DNA from: Podocnemis expansa
Lineage: Eukaryota > Chordata > Testudines > Podocnemididae
Length of the DNA: 64,000 nucleotides
Direction: 5' to 3'
Assembly: GCA_007922195.1 (NCBI GenBank)
Contig: ML682014.1
Location: 807,027-871,026 of the forward strand
The position numbers and the translations under genes are program-made. Position 1 is the first letter of the stretch. Each line of letters begins with the position of its first letter. This document shows positions 24,755 through 37,400 of this stretch, piece after piece. The notes under the pieces were generated by a model. The model worked only from the letters and a program-made list of their open reading frames with translations, ran no database searches and was not told where the DNA came from.

Positions 24755-26542
24755 TAAACTGGCAACAGTTAGGAGCTTGATCTCACATATCCTCCATCAA
24801 TAGATCTCCTACTGATTTCAGTGGGAGTTTGCCTCAAAGAGGGCTTTGCAAGAATATGTCCCAGTTAGGCACATGTTTGTGGGTGCACTGAGTTAATTTC
24901 TATCTGCTTTTACAGTCTAGAACTGTGGGAGGCTTTTCTTGATTTTAGCTTTCATACTTTTATTCAGTGTGAATAGCAATTACTATAAAGCAGCATGAGG
25001 GGATTTTTTTATATATATACATGCACCGATATGTAACCTTCCCCCCCCTTGAAGTCTATGCATGTTGTGAAAAAGCTAATGAATCTTGCTTCACTTCATT
25101 TTTCTAAAACTATTAGAGTGCACTATAATCTTCCTTCAGCAGTCTACAGTATGTTAACATGAGGAACACTGAATAATGTTTACACATGTAATTTAAAACT
25201 TGATTACTGAATAAAAAGAAAACTTTGGAATACAGTATACATTTTAAACATTCTTCAAAAGGAATGAATGAAGACTTCTCATTTTTTAACTTTTACAATT
25301 TGAATAATACTTTATTAGTAACATGAGCTGTAAATTAACAAAATGTCCTGGATACCATTAATTCTTGCAAACTAATTTAGAACTCTAGAGTAAAATAATT
25401 GATTAAAGTTTTTAAAAAGACCCTGAAGACTTAGGCTTCAAGGATTAATTAAAAAAGACTGCAGAATGTAGATTCAGGTTCCAGACATATGTTAATTCAT
25501 TTAGCAAAGTACTGAAAAAAATATTTACATTCTTTTTATGGTACTACTAAAATAGTGCTGTGAACATCTTCATGTTTAGAAAACAATATGAATTAACAAT
25601 ATAAAATTCCTATTCAAAGTAACACTAGAACAAAAGGAGAATAGTTTTGATTTTATGAACCATTTAAACTATTCGGAATATTGTTTTAAATAGGAAGCTG
25701 CTTTTTGACTTTCCTTCAGTGGAATACTGAACCTCAACAAGGATAATGGTCCTAAATTACCAAATTCACAGTGTTCTAATAGACCCTTAATTATAGAATT
25801 TGAGCTCTTTATCTGCCAGGTAACACCACCTATCATGTGGTGTTCTTACTGGTAAAAGCATGGACTACCAGGATCAGGGAATCAAATTACTTTTGCTCTA
25901 GTGTAGCTTCAGTGGGGTAGGAAGAGGAGGAGGAGGAAGTATTGCGTACAGGGTGCCCTTCCTCCAAAATGCATCTGGAAGAAGCAGAGCCACAGTTTGG
26001 CTATATGCTTTAGGGCATAGGAGGGGGAAGGATGCACTGTCAAATGTGGGCATCTTCAGGACTTCATTTTCCTTTGATTGGCCTAACCAAGTGCATGAAG
26101 AAGAATCTACATTTAGCTGCACAGAAAACTCAGAGGAGGATGCAGGAGAAGAAAGAAAAAGAGTGAAGTGTCACCACAGAAAATAAAGATGGTGGGTATA
26201 CCTTGAAATTTGATTACAATGACTTAAACAAAACTCCGCTAATGAGAGACAGAATTTATTGTGAACCCTTTCTGAGCTCCATATCAAATATTAGTCATTA
26301 CAACTACAACACATTGTTTTTCCTGAATAATACTAATACTAATACTAATAATAAAAACAACCAAGAAAGATAAAGATTGCTGGAATGGAATATTTACCCA
26401 AATCATGAAGGATAGACTCATATGGCAATTTAGATTTTTCTCTTCCTTAGATGATTCACTAATTTCTGTAATCAAAAATTTGAACTGAAAAAAAAATCAA
26501 AACTCCAATTATTTTTAAGCAGAGGTTCTCGCTAAAATTAAG
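23224..26542. other. Non-coding block with microsatellite-like runs
   Basis: No gene is seen. T-rich runs occur at 23,666-23,691 and 23,838-23,850, and a CT plus T30 run at 24,709-24,751 is annotated separately. 24,180-24,350 is repeat-free and AT-rich. Degenerate palindromic cores occur near 24,605-24,690 and 24,790-24,860. Frames at 24291-24584 and 25898-26186 have no recognisable domain. Confidence 0.55.
24709..24751. repeat. (CT)n followed by a T homopolymer of 30
   Basis: Six or seven CT units pass directly into 30 consecutive T. This is a simple repeat. It could mark the poly(A) end of a minus-strand retroposed sequence, but no body was recognised on its right side. Confidence 0.9.
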
Positions 26543-26755
26543 TTCCAAAGGGGTAGCTGTGTTAGTCTAGTTGAGCAAAACAAATAAGGAGTCCTGTGGC
26601 ACTTTTAAAGATTACAGATTTATTTATCTCGTGAGCTTTTGTGGGAGAAAATTCCTTCAAGTGTCTGACAAAGAAGGATTTTCTCCCACAAAAACTCATG
26701 CAATAAATACATACATTAGTCTGTAAAAGTGCCACAGGACTCCTTACTTGTTTCA
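26543..26755. repeat. Fold-back PLE terminal element, copy 4 (best preserved)
   Basis: It starts ttccaaaggggtagctgtgt. The left arm runs ggagtcctgtggcactttta, agattacagatttatttatc, gagcttttgtgggagaaaat. The right arm returns as gattttctcccacaaaaact, catgcaataaat, attagtctgtaaaagtgcca, caggactcctta. The two arms pair over about 90 bp with few mismatches, and the right arm lacks the outermost tip. The central words caagtgtctgacaaagaagg correspond to catctgatgaa in other copies. Confidence 0.8.
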
Positions 26756-28784
26756 CTACTAGTGGCATAACATGACCTGAATAATTTAATAACATGATAC
26801 TATACAGAGAAGCCTCTCTATGAAAGCTTTTACAAAAGTCTCCTAATATTTTTCAAGCAGAATTCTAAAATCTTTTTAAGTATTGCAGCAATGTAAGTAA
26901 TGGACAGTTTTAGATTCTTCCTCTCAGACAGAGGGTTCAAAAATTTTGAATTTTTTTTTTTTTTTAAAGATCTACTCCATGCCACTTCAGAAGCAACCTG
27001 TGGGAACAGAAATGACTTCAGCTTGTCCTGTGCTCATGGACAACTAAATATGGAGTTTTCAAAGAGTGACATAGAACTAAGGTATTTCTAGGATTAAAAA
27101 TAGTATTCACAGGCCTTGGGATCTGAATTCTGGAAATTGTCAGGACAAAACAGAACCCAGAAACAAACTCCTAGACAACCTGAAAATCGAAAATATTTAG
27201 ATGGTGTAGCTAACTTATTCTTTTTCTGATGACTAAACACGTAGTCAAAAAAATTGCCAAATCAAAATTATAATACATATATTGCCTAAGGGAAATACAC
27301 ATGCTCATCATGATGTTTTCTGATGCCAGGAAGTCACTGTCTGATTGCATATACAATTCTGGAGAGTGATTTTTTTTTATTTTATTTAAATATTAATCTG
27401 GACTTGAAGATATCTGTAACAAAGTAAAAGCTGAAACATAAGTCCTTGTTTTCTGTGTTTAAATCTTATCACACAGGACACAGACTCTTATGATCTTTCA
27501 ACCCATGAATGAGAGAGGCATAGCCTACCACCCAGCAAAGCAGTCCAGTGTATTTGGCTCTTCCTTCACCAGCTTCAGTCTATGTTGTCCAAAGTGAAGA
27601 GTGGCACCTAGGCACCTTCCATCAAGAGGGGCTTTCTACTTTCAGCCTCATGAAACTCCAAAGTGTAGCAGGAATGCTTAGAATACTTTCATATACATGA
27701 TGTTGTTTTAATGGGAGTTGCACATGTGTATATGAGAGTAGAGTTTGCCTAGTGCACTGTTTAATATTGATACTTAATACTGGTAGAAAAACTTTTGCAA
27801 AGAACTTCTTGGAGAAAATAAAGAGCCATGATGTGTTGGCACCACAGCCTATACCAAACTTTTCTAGATTCTACAAAAAAATAATGAGACTGAATTAATG
27901 GAGCAAAAAAAGCCATAGGCTGAAGTGATAACTTTTTATGTACCAGCACATGTATCTTCAGATCAAAATATACCCAGCTGCCCATTGGGGAGGTGATCAG
28001 GTACCCGGGCCAGAAGCCAGTGCCTGGGTATGTGCATTAATATAAAATCTCTGAACTAGACTAATCTGACAAGATAGAAGCAAGCATTATGGCAATGACT
28101 TTCTTCAACCTGTTCTTCCAGCTGACTAAAGAACAGACTTGGTGTAAACAAACAATAATGTTTTCACAATATTGCAAAAACATTCCCATAAATTGCTTAC
28201 AGATCACAGCATTGGTTGTATTAATGGGGCATTTTGGTGCTCTAAAATTTGGTGAGGCTCTACCCTCCACCATCCTAGATACCAGATTCTAAAACACTCA
28301 AAGCAGAGCTCTCTCTTCTGTGAGAACATCACATTAACTTCAGACTATGGGCTAGATAAATTGACTGCCAGAAGAAATGCTGGATCAGTGAACTAAGAAT
28401 TTTGGAATTCTTTTTACAGATGGACTACTTCAGGTACCCCTCATGTTTACCTAACCATTGCTGTACAAACTGGCCAAACCAACACTGGCTATCAAAACCA
28501 ATTGCACAGCCCTGAGGTCTAATACGCTGATGTAGTTTTTACAAGAAAGAATAATTTTCTTTTTATTGTCCTTTGTTCTATTGCTGCTCCTCCCCTTGTC
28601 ACACGTATGCTTTTTCCAGTAGACTGAAACAAAACCACTGCTGGTTCCTGTGCAGCAGTGTGAGGTTGGGAGAGATGAGACTCCCTGTCCTGTCATCTCA
28701 TTTGCACACATGCATACAAAAAGCTACTACCTATCCAGTTGCTCACCTCTCTCACATATTGCTGTGGAGCTGAATGAATGATTA
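26756..28784. other. Non-coding block, nothing recognised
   Basis: AT-rich DNA without coding signal. T runs occur at 26,949-26,965 and 27,370-27,380. Overlapping frames on both strands at 28,061-28,292 and 28,451-28,773 show no domain. Confidence 0.5.
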
Positions 28785-28885
28785 GAACTGGTGAAGGTTA
28801 AAAAGGGTTACAGAGCTTAATTGACTAATATTTATAAAGCACCATGAGATCTTCAGATTGAAGTGTTAAGTATCATCATTAGAGC
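28785..28885 (+). mobile_element. MIR/CORE-SINE 3' fragment
   Basis: gcttaattgactaatattta, taaagcaccatgagatcttc, agattgaagtgttaagtatc and atcatt follow the order of the 3' part of reptilian MIR-like SINEs (attaatgtttgtaaagcgct, ttgagatcctcggatgaaag, gtattatt). Only this portion is present. Confidence 0.55.
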
Positions 28886-31540
28886 TATCTTCATCAGCAG
28901 GCTGGAGGTAGAAAATCTCCATTCCCAAGCATTGGAAGCAAGCAGAGATAAATAGAAAGAATGGATGGATTTTGTTTTCTATTTCATTGTGTAGGAGACT
29001 TTCAAACAAGATATGTTTAGTTTGAATGTGAATATTCTCTTCCAATCATGAGTTTATCAGAGTAGTACAAATATAATTGTATATGCAATCAAGCTATGAC
29101 TGGCAGAAATCAGAATGTATCATGACTACTATGAATATTTTCCTCTAGGAATAATTTTATCATCATTTTATTCTGATTTTTATATTTAGCACTGATTTGC
29201 AAAAATTGCTTGCATTTTAAATGGTATTTTTAATTTACAATTCAGATGCTGTCCCTGTATTATTGTAAGCAACAGGGATTCAGTTTCCTTGTTTCAGCAA
29301 AAAAAAATAAAATATAGTACCAGACCTTTGCAAGGTTTGTTTGGCAGAGATTTAGCATTTTATGGGAAAATATATATTGAATTCAAAAGTCTATAATGGA
29401 CATTTTAAATAATATTGAGCTGGATAAAGTAGCCTTACAGCAAATTAAGATTAATCTTAGATTATAACAATAAACCATGTAGAAAAGAATCACTGAATTG
29501 AAAAATGGGTTAAGAGACTTTAGTTTAAATAATATAAGTTGTGCAACTGAAGGGCATGGTTTAAAAAGAATAGCTCCAGCATCCCAAAAAGTATGCTTCC
29601 AGCTAATAGATCAAAGACATTCAAGCCTTTTATAAGCCAAATTCCTTCATTCTCTCTTCCTGCCCTTCCTGTTGTGTTTTACTGTGAATCACAAAAATAT
29701 ATTGAAACAATATTAATACCAAGGTAGTATTTTTTTAAAGGTATTCTGAAGTAGGCCTTCCACAGCACCCTTCGTCAACTCTGTTTTGTATGGATATTGT
29801 AGTCTGGTAACAATGGACAATTTTACACCTGGGAGACCAGATTCTTTTCAAATAGATTGTGCATAATTTGTACTACTGCATAGCAAACAGACATACTTAA
29901 CTATCTGACAAATTAAATATGGTCTTTGTGGTATGAAATACTGTTGAGTGTTGTGAGCCTCTTTTGCAAGACCTCTTTAGATATCCATTACAGTGCTTCA
30001 ACGTAGTGTTTAGAATTACTCTTTTGTATTGGCAGATATGTCAAAAGCCCAAAATAGTTTAGCTAAACCCAAGATACTTTGGATATCCTGTGATATATAA
30101 TGTGTCTTTGGAAACTACCATCGAGTAACTTCATCCAATGTGATACTAAAGTCCTTTCCAAACTAACAGGGTGTTTTTCCGAAGTTCAATTTACCATTGC
30201 AAGAAATAAATCAAATACTGCAAAAGAAGTGGGGACAGATTGTGAAGCTAACTGCTGAGGAATGCAGTCCCACTGAAGTTAATTTCATTGCAATACAGAT
30301 ACGCCTACTTATAGAAAGGTTCGATTTAGCGCCTTAAGGGCCTGATAGTAAAACACCTTCATTTAGAAGTACTCTTATTTATGTGGAGTATAGCTTCTTT
30401 AGGAGGCTTTATGTACTCTAGGCATTGATAAAATGCAATCCGTTTTGGTCCAGAGATCACAGGGAGCAGGGCATATTCCTGCTGAGGGCAGTGTATTAGA
30501 CTGCCAGATGGGAAAATTCCTATTTCAGGAAAAATTCCCTATTCATCTGTCTGGAAAGATTAGGGTACCTTATTTACAGAGCGAGGCTGAATCTATCATG
30601 GCTTCCACAAGAGAGAGCCTTCATCCCGTTGCTTTGATGTAGTAAAGGAGTGAATCTGATCCAGAAAAGAGGGAACACTTGTTTCACTAGATAAAACAAT
30701 GTAAATACACAGTGAAATCTTACAAGCCAAAGTCCAAAGTTCATTCTTCTAGCTATATGGGAATTGTTGAAGTAGTGGGGTGAGTCTTGTAAATGCCAGT
30801 ATATGAATTTGTCACCTCTTTTAACAGTTAGAACAAAGCTCTGATGAATGTTAGGGTTGCAAAAACCAGGAAGAGAGGATTATATTCAAGTAGCAAATAA
30901 TCTGTGTTGCTTTTACAGAAGGTTATTTTACCTAGAACGATTTAACAAATGAGAAAAGAACAGGGAGGGTCTTGCAGTTCAGCTCTACATTGAATATACT
31001 GATATTAAAAGGCCACAATAATAGATAAACCTAAAGAGGAAGAACTGAGATGTTTGAAAGTCAAACATGAGCATAGTTGTTAAAAGATTTAAATCCGAGA
31101 GTGTAATAAGAGGTTTGATACTGCTGCATGTAACACGAAAAGTAGCTTAAGCAGGAAACACGGCTATAGTATCCAAAGCTCTGCATGCACAATGACGTTA
31201 GGATGCTTCTAGACTAGAGAATATATCGGTATCCATGTTTTTCTGGAACACAGCATGATAGAGATGAATGAACACATAGTTGGCAAGTATAGTGAGGAAG
31301 GATATTAGAGGGCAGAATAGTGGAGGGAATTGGGGGATAGAGGTTTAGGGCTACTGTGAGGGGAAGTGGAATTATGAAGGGAGAATAAAGGTGAATGGGT
31401 GCTAGAAAAGGAAAGACAGGCTGGGAATCCAGATGAGGGAGGCATGGCAGAAATACAAGATCTGGGAAAAATGCCATTTTTCAAAAAGTTCCTAGGTTTC
31501 TTTTCTTAGAACCAAAGATAAAATAATTGATGTGATTGTA
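28886..31540. other. Non-coding block, nothing recognised
   Basis: AT-rich, apparently single-copy DNA. A degenerate palindromic core (cccactgaagttaatttcat) lies near 30,270. Short frames at 30433-30642 and 31214-31477 lack domains. The latter follows from purine-rich composition on the plus strand. Confidence 0.5.
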
Positions 31541-32560
31541 ATGGGGTTTCCTCCTATCTTTCACAAAGCAGAGAAGGTTAAATTAGGTTAATTAACCTGA
31601 TAGACTGCACCCAAAGGACAGTCAGGGATTGATAGGTTGATGGGTGATGGAGTCCAGCTGAGAAGGAACAGGTGGGGGTTGTATGAAGTCAGGGAGATGG
31701 TAGGAGAAAGAGGCTGCAGGGGAAATCATCTGCAGTCATTCTATTGAAGAAAGGTGGTGCGGCTGGAGCTACAGCATTAAGTCTGGCAAGAGACAGTTTG
31801 GACTGATAAGCCTAGAGCAGAAGGAATCAGAAGGAGTAGGAAGATGTCCAGGAAAACAGCAACAGGGTCTGGAAGGAAGCTGCTAGACACAGGACTGGAA
31901 CCTGGAATAGAGGTCAGGTCTTGCTTCCCCTATCAGCTACTGGGGAAGTGGCATGATCTGGTAAGTGAAGGAAAGACTGCCATTTTTGAAGGAAAAACTT
32001 TCCTAGTTTGGAAGATGAGGACTATAGTGACCCCACTAGAGGACCAAACAATGAAAAGAGAATGCCCGGACTCAGAGAGAGAAAGAGACAGGTGGCAGGG
32101 CATTCAAATGAGCAATGGAAGGGGGCATCTGACCCAGAAAGATCTAATTTCCAGAGCAGCCAGGCAGAGGTACCCTAGCAATAAGAGTACCCCATGGCAG
32201 TTTGATGAGAATGTGAACACCCTGTTGCCCCAATACAGAGGACGCATGAGAGGTTTGTCATTAAGTCTACCCCAGTGCAAGGGGAGTGAAAGTAGTGCGG
32301 AAACCAGGGAAGGTAGTGAAGAAAAAGAAAAGGAGACAATGGAGTCACCATGTATGGAAGCCTTTTTGTAGAAGGCAAAGAAACATTCCTCCCCCACCAC
32401 CACCCAGTTTAAGATGGTTGATAAATAACTGAAAGGGATCCAGACACTGATTATACAGGTTGTAGAGATCCAACAGACATAATGGAAAATGCAAATGTAC
32501 CTGCAGGGTTATTTGCCAATGTAGACCAAACAGCAAAACTATTTGTTTAGGCACAAACAA
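31541..32560. other. Purine-rich unclassified block, possible retroelement leader
   Basis: The block stands out by high G+A on the plus strand and a higher GC content than its flanks. It carries a 175-codon frame at 31844-32371 whose product is rich in Arg, Glu, Ser and Lys with no domain I recognise. Phrases such as gacaggactggaacctggaa and tggggaagtggcatgatctg look like parts of a turtle interspersed repeat, but I cannot place the family or the ends. A gene exon is possible but unsupported: no start context, no splice pattern and no homology. Confidence 0.35.
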
Positions 32561-32765
32561 ACTCTGGGCACAAAAGAGCAGAGGGTAACCAAGTTATGAA
32601 TGGAAAAGCAATTCTGTGGTTTGGCGCCCAGAGGCCCAACCCAGAATGAGCTTTTGAGAAATCTGAAAAAGGAGTATCCTCATCTGTAATAAGAAAGCTT
32701 GTCCTGAAAAAGAAAGCCTGGAAGAATCGCACCTGTTGTGAAACCAGGACCTGGGGTGGGTGGAG
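32561..32765. other. Short non-coding spacer
   Basis: Nothing recognised between the purine-rich block and the CR1 3' end. Confidence 0.4.
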
Positions 32766-33740
32766 CACATAGAATCGTAGGGCTAGAAGGGACCTCATGA
32801 GGTCATCTAGTCCAATCCCCTGCTAAAAGCAGAGCTGCTCCCACTAAATAATCCCATCCAGGGTTTTGTGTAACCAAGCCTTGAAAGTTTCCAAAGATGG
32901 AGATTCCACCATCTCCCCAGGTAACCTATTTCAGTGCTTCGCCACCCTCCTAGTGAGAAAGCTTTCCCTAATATCCAATCTCAACCACCTCAGTTGCAAC
33001 TTGAAACCATTGTTCCTTGTTCTGTCCTCTGTCATCACTGAGAATAGCCTAGCTCCCTCCTCAGTCTTCTCCTCTTTAGACTAAATAAGCCTAGATCATT
33101 AGAGCCCTGCAAATCCGCAGGTATCCGCTGCAGAGCCGTGGGTATCCGCGTCCGCGAGTTCAGGTGTGAATAACCGCCGACCCATTGCTGCAGATCAACT
33201 CATGGACACAGCTTCTATTGTTACCCCATCACACTGTAATCCATTGCTGAAGCTGCTGCACTAATCTGTGTTGGCAGCATGCAGGGAACCAGGAAGTGCT
33301 CTGGCCAATCCTAGATTGTGATCTGCCAGCCAATCAGAGTCTCAGGGTGGGGCTTGGAGAGTCACCGCTGGCCTTTGATTGGCTCATTCCCCTGTCCACT
33401 TCTTCCTTTTCTTGCTTCCAGTTGGCAAGCCATCACTGTCAATCAGAGATTTCTGATTGATAGCACAGCATGCAAACCACAAACAAGAAAGGAAAAAGTG
33501 AGTGGGACCCATATGAGGAATGAACCAATCAAAATCTGAATAGTTGCATGTGAGGCCAAGCTCGGTTGCAGCTGCTGTTACAGATGCAGCTAAATCCCAG
33601 CATGCGGATTTCAGATCGGATTAATGTCATCACTGAGCAGATGTGGATTAGATGTGGTTCCACATTATTGTATCCGTGCAAGGCTCTATAGATCCTTCAG
33701 TCTTTCCTCATAAGTCATGTACTCCAGCATCTCTGTGTCA
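32766..33740 (-). mobile_element. CR1 LINE 3' end, split by a hAT-like insertion
   Basis: Read on the minus strand this is a CR1 3' end. The low-coordinate edge carries catagaatcgtag (reverse of the octamer tail), followed by gggacctcatgaggtcatct and agtccaatcccctgctaaaa, then the C-terminal coding end including ctttccctaatatccaatct and tgttccttgttctgtcctct. The match runs to 33,099, breaks off, and resumes at about 33,697 with tcagtctttcctcataagtc, exactly the next piece of the CR1 sequence. The interruption is the element at 33,100-33,688. The upper edge fades at about 33,740. No intact ORF remains. Confidence 0.92.
33100..33688. mobile_element. hAT-like DNA element, 589 bp, nested in CR1
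   Basis: Its ends are inverted: tagagccctgcaaatccgca on the left, and gtatccgtgcaaggctcta on the right, whose reverse complement is tagagccttgcacggatac. It is flanked by tagatcat (33,092-33,099) and tagatcct (33,689-33,696), an 8 bp target duplication with one mismatch. Eight-base duplications are typical of the hAT superfamily. No transposase frame is present, so it is non-autonomous. The interior has unusually many CpG-containing words near the left end (gtatccgcgtccgcgagttc). The superfamily is inferred from duplication length, not from a transposase. Confidence 0.85.
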
Positions 33741-34299
33741 CCTGGAGAATTAGATCATGTGAGTAGGCAGTGCCTACACAAAATCTGAACTGTAGCCCAG
33801 GGAAATGCAAGGCCCAACTGAGGACCTGCAGAAAGATGCGCTGGCCCATGGTACAGGCACCACAATGTTAGAGAAGCCAAAACAAGGCTGTTGGGGCACA
33901 GCTAGAATGGAAGGTGGTGACTGGCTTCTTTGATATGCGAATCATGGGATATGAGACATACAGTTGCCTAATGACTACTAACTCCCTAGTAATGATATAT
34001 TTTTTCATATTTAAAAAACGAGGAAATTCAATGGGAAAACAACATAATGAAAGTTAAGATTGCTTGATGATATGTTGTTCCTTTGCAGAACACTGTGCTG
34101 AGCAAAACTCAAAACCTCTGAACTCCAGTAAATTCACAGTTCAGGATACCCATGTAACTCTGCCCTCTTTCAGCAGTGTCTCCATACACATATGTGTTTA
34201 CTCTGCCAATCTGATAGTAGTAGAAGCTTTTCACCTCCTTTTATAATCCATTCACTCACATTCGTGGAATGTTATCCACCTTTAATACAGGACTGAAGA
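33741..34299. other. Non-coding block, nothing recognised
   Basis: Mixed-composition DNA after the CR1 remnant with no coding or repeat signal I can name. Confidence 0.45.
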
Positions 34300-34465
34300 A
34301 AAGCTTGTCACACTCTCCATCTGCAAAACAGACTATAATAGACTATTCCACCTACAGTACATCACAGAGGTTCTGTGGGGATTCATTAGTTACTGTCTGT
34401 AGATTTTATTTGATTTGAACATGTGAAGTGTTTTAAACACTAAGTACCATTATAGCACGCATTTG
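34300..34465 (+). mobile_element. MIR/CORE-SINE fragment
   Basis: ctccatctgcaaaacagact, aggttctgtggggattcatt, agttactgtctgtagatttt and gtgttttaaacactaagtac, ending near cattat, keep the order of the MIR CORE and 3' parts (ctgtaaaatggggata, gttgtgaggattaatta, taaagcgctttga, ctaagtattatt). Diverged copy. Confidence 0.55.
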
Positions 34466-37400
34466 AGCCTGTTAGACTTGTATAGGTATAGCTCTCAAAA
34501 CCACAGACTATTCAGGTGGACAACCTCTTTACAATGGAGGAAACATGCATCTATACCAAAATAAACTGCTTTTGAAAAGCAGTAAAGAAGTAGAACTGCA
34601 CAGAGTTTTCCCTGGACTTTGGATGAAGTGGCTTAACAGTTTCTTGCTTCACCCCACCTAGTACTGTTTTCACTGAGAATGGAAGATGAGATGGGGAATC
34701 CTTCTAAAAGTCTTTCACATTGTCTATCATGCTTAGAGGCTTAAATGTGCTGCACAGAAGAAGCCAGTAAGTATGGCAATTTTGCCATTTCCTCCATGCC
34801 CAACCACGTGTATCAGAGTATATTGACAAAGGAAATAGCATGATTATTATTTTAAAACAGCCTCCTTAGCAAAGTCAGCAGAGCTGCATCATTGCTCCCA
34901 GAAGACAGGGGAAGATGGAAGTGGATGAGAATGACAGCAAGCACCAGAACCTTTCTGGTGGCCCAAGAAAGGTACAAACTTCCTAAACTAAGTCTGCACA
35001 TCACCTAACAAATCTTGGAATTTGAGAATCCAAGAGTTGAAGATTGATTCTAAAATTACTTTATTTTTAATATTTTGGTGGGTTTGAACTTTTCTCAGAT
35101 TTATTTTGAAACCATGAAACCTGTGACTGCAATTATTCCATCATTTATTATTATTCCAGTTGAATGCTTTTGCACATGCTTGATCATGGCCTGATTCTTT
35201 ACTATATTATATACTTATTAAAACCTGCACAAAGTGAATGTAAAGGGCTTCCACATCATAACTGTCCGCCACCTCCCATGGTAATACCTTGCACAGTATA
35301 ATGCTTATCTGAAGTACAAGCCAGACGATACTCTGGCTCTATATCTGCAGTCTATGTGAGTTTTACTCTAGTAAAATTAAGATGTTACAGTGTTGTGACT
35401 CTTTAGGAAGCACTGCACTGCACTCTACATTTTTCTAAAAGCTTCTTATGTACATATATAAAAATGAACTGAAGATTTTCACCAGGTATATTTTGATCTC
35501 AGGGATGGCTGAATCATCTGAACTTGAGAAAAACCCCCAAACATCTTAAATCCTGAATTTTCTGTAGAAATCATGAGCAACAGAGACTGTGTGATATCTG
35601 ACACTGTATTCCACTGTATGTCATCAGAAGATTTACGATGGTTTCAAAATTACCCATGGAGAGGTAGAGGATGTAGGTGATCAGCACCATGGTCAGTGCA
35701 TTCATATACAAACTAGTGATTTTCTCCATTCTCTGAGTTAGTGGCTGTTGTATGGCTGCACAGGTAGTCTTTGGCTAGCTGGGATGCAGGAAGTTGTCCT
35801 TCACCCCACATTTTCCCCCTACGGAGTACAGATCTGTTAAACGGGTTTAGTTCTATTTGCGAGAATAGGCCACCACCTTCCACAGTGAGAATAAATTTTG
35901 CAATAAACTATGGACTTTCTTCACAGAATGCTAAACAGCCAACTAAGTCTCTTTTTCCACATTGTGCAGTTAAAGTTGAAGCATAATCTACACACGTTAA
36001 GACAATTACAAACATGATTAATAATGCCATTAAAATCCAAAACTTGCTGTTTCAGGCACATTTGGGCTCCTGCTATACACTTTGCTGTATTCTGCAAATT
36101 CAAATTATTCATCAAAAATGGAGTTGCTAACCTCTCTTGCATTCAGAAGACTTTCCTATATAACACATATTTTATTGTACTGAAACCTCAGATAGCTTTA
36201 TGTATTTAGCAAGCCAGAAGCAATACCAGTAGCATAGCACATTTTCCTTTAACAGAGCATTAATTTTCAAATCTCAACCTTCAAAATCATAACATAATCC
36301 AGAAAAAAGTAAATTCTGTTATTTAAAATGTTTCCATGTGTTTAAATTCTTAAAGCCCACTAGTTAAAATTAGAAACATTTGACATGAATGAATTACAGA
36401 CTATGTCAATAGTGAGCCTTTATTTAGTAGACATAGATCATAATGTTTTCAATACATCTGTATGCACAATGTCTGATGCAATTTACACAAATTTGTTCAT
36501 TCAATTTATTAAAGAGTGGAATGTGAAATGTTCAACAGCATTTCACAACCATAGGGTGGATAATCCCTAAAGATTTTTTTTTTCAAAATTCTCCACATAG
36601 TGTTTGGCCTTGGGGACATTACACTGTAAGTAACAACACTTCAATATCCCAGATCCACATTACTATATATTTACACTTCCATTTTATTTCTTATTACTAC
36701 AAATGCCACAGAATTTCTCTATCTGTGAAAACAAATGAACAATATTATTTTATGTATTTAAGACTACCCTTGCATTGTTCCAGGACTTGTTTAATATTTC
36801 ATTAGTAGCTCCCTTTCATCTCAGAACTCTGATTAGCAACTGCAGTCTGGGATTACCCTGTGACAGGCATGGGTCAAAAGTGTTAGCTAATGAATTATTC
36901 AAAGTAAATTAAGAGATTGAGGGAGTTCTTTACCTGTCTATGACTAATGCACACTTCATTAGCGAACACTTTCACCTGTGACAGTCATAGGTGTATCACA
37001 AACTGAATTTTTACACTCCTCTGAAATGCATTCTGTTCCTGTTAGTGTCACATCATGAGTTTTACTACTATAGAGATTATATTAACACTGACAGTTAGTA
37101 AATTAGATCCTTAAGATTACAGCGTATCTTTATCAAACATGGATGATTCTAGCCACAGTTAAGTAGCCCATTTTGTATCACTCATAACATTCCAGAATGT
37201 AAACTGTCACATTCCTACAGTGACAGCATAATTCCTCTCTAACATCCATAGTTTTTTTACTATATTCATTGAAACATTAAATCTTAAATACAAAACAAGA
37301 AAAGCTTCAGCTGATTTACTGCTTTAGGGCTCCTTTCATCCAAGAGTATCCTAAATACTAGTGGTCACTGCTATAGGAGAATCCTATCACCACCACCATC

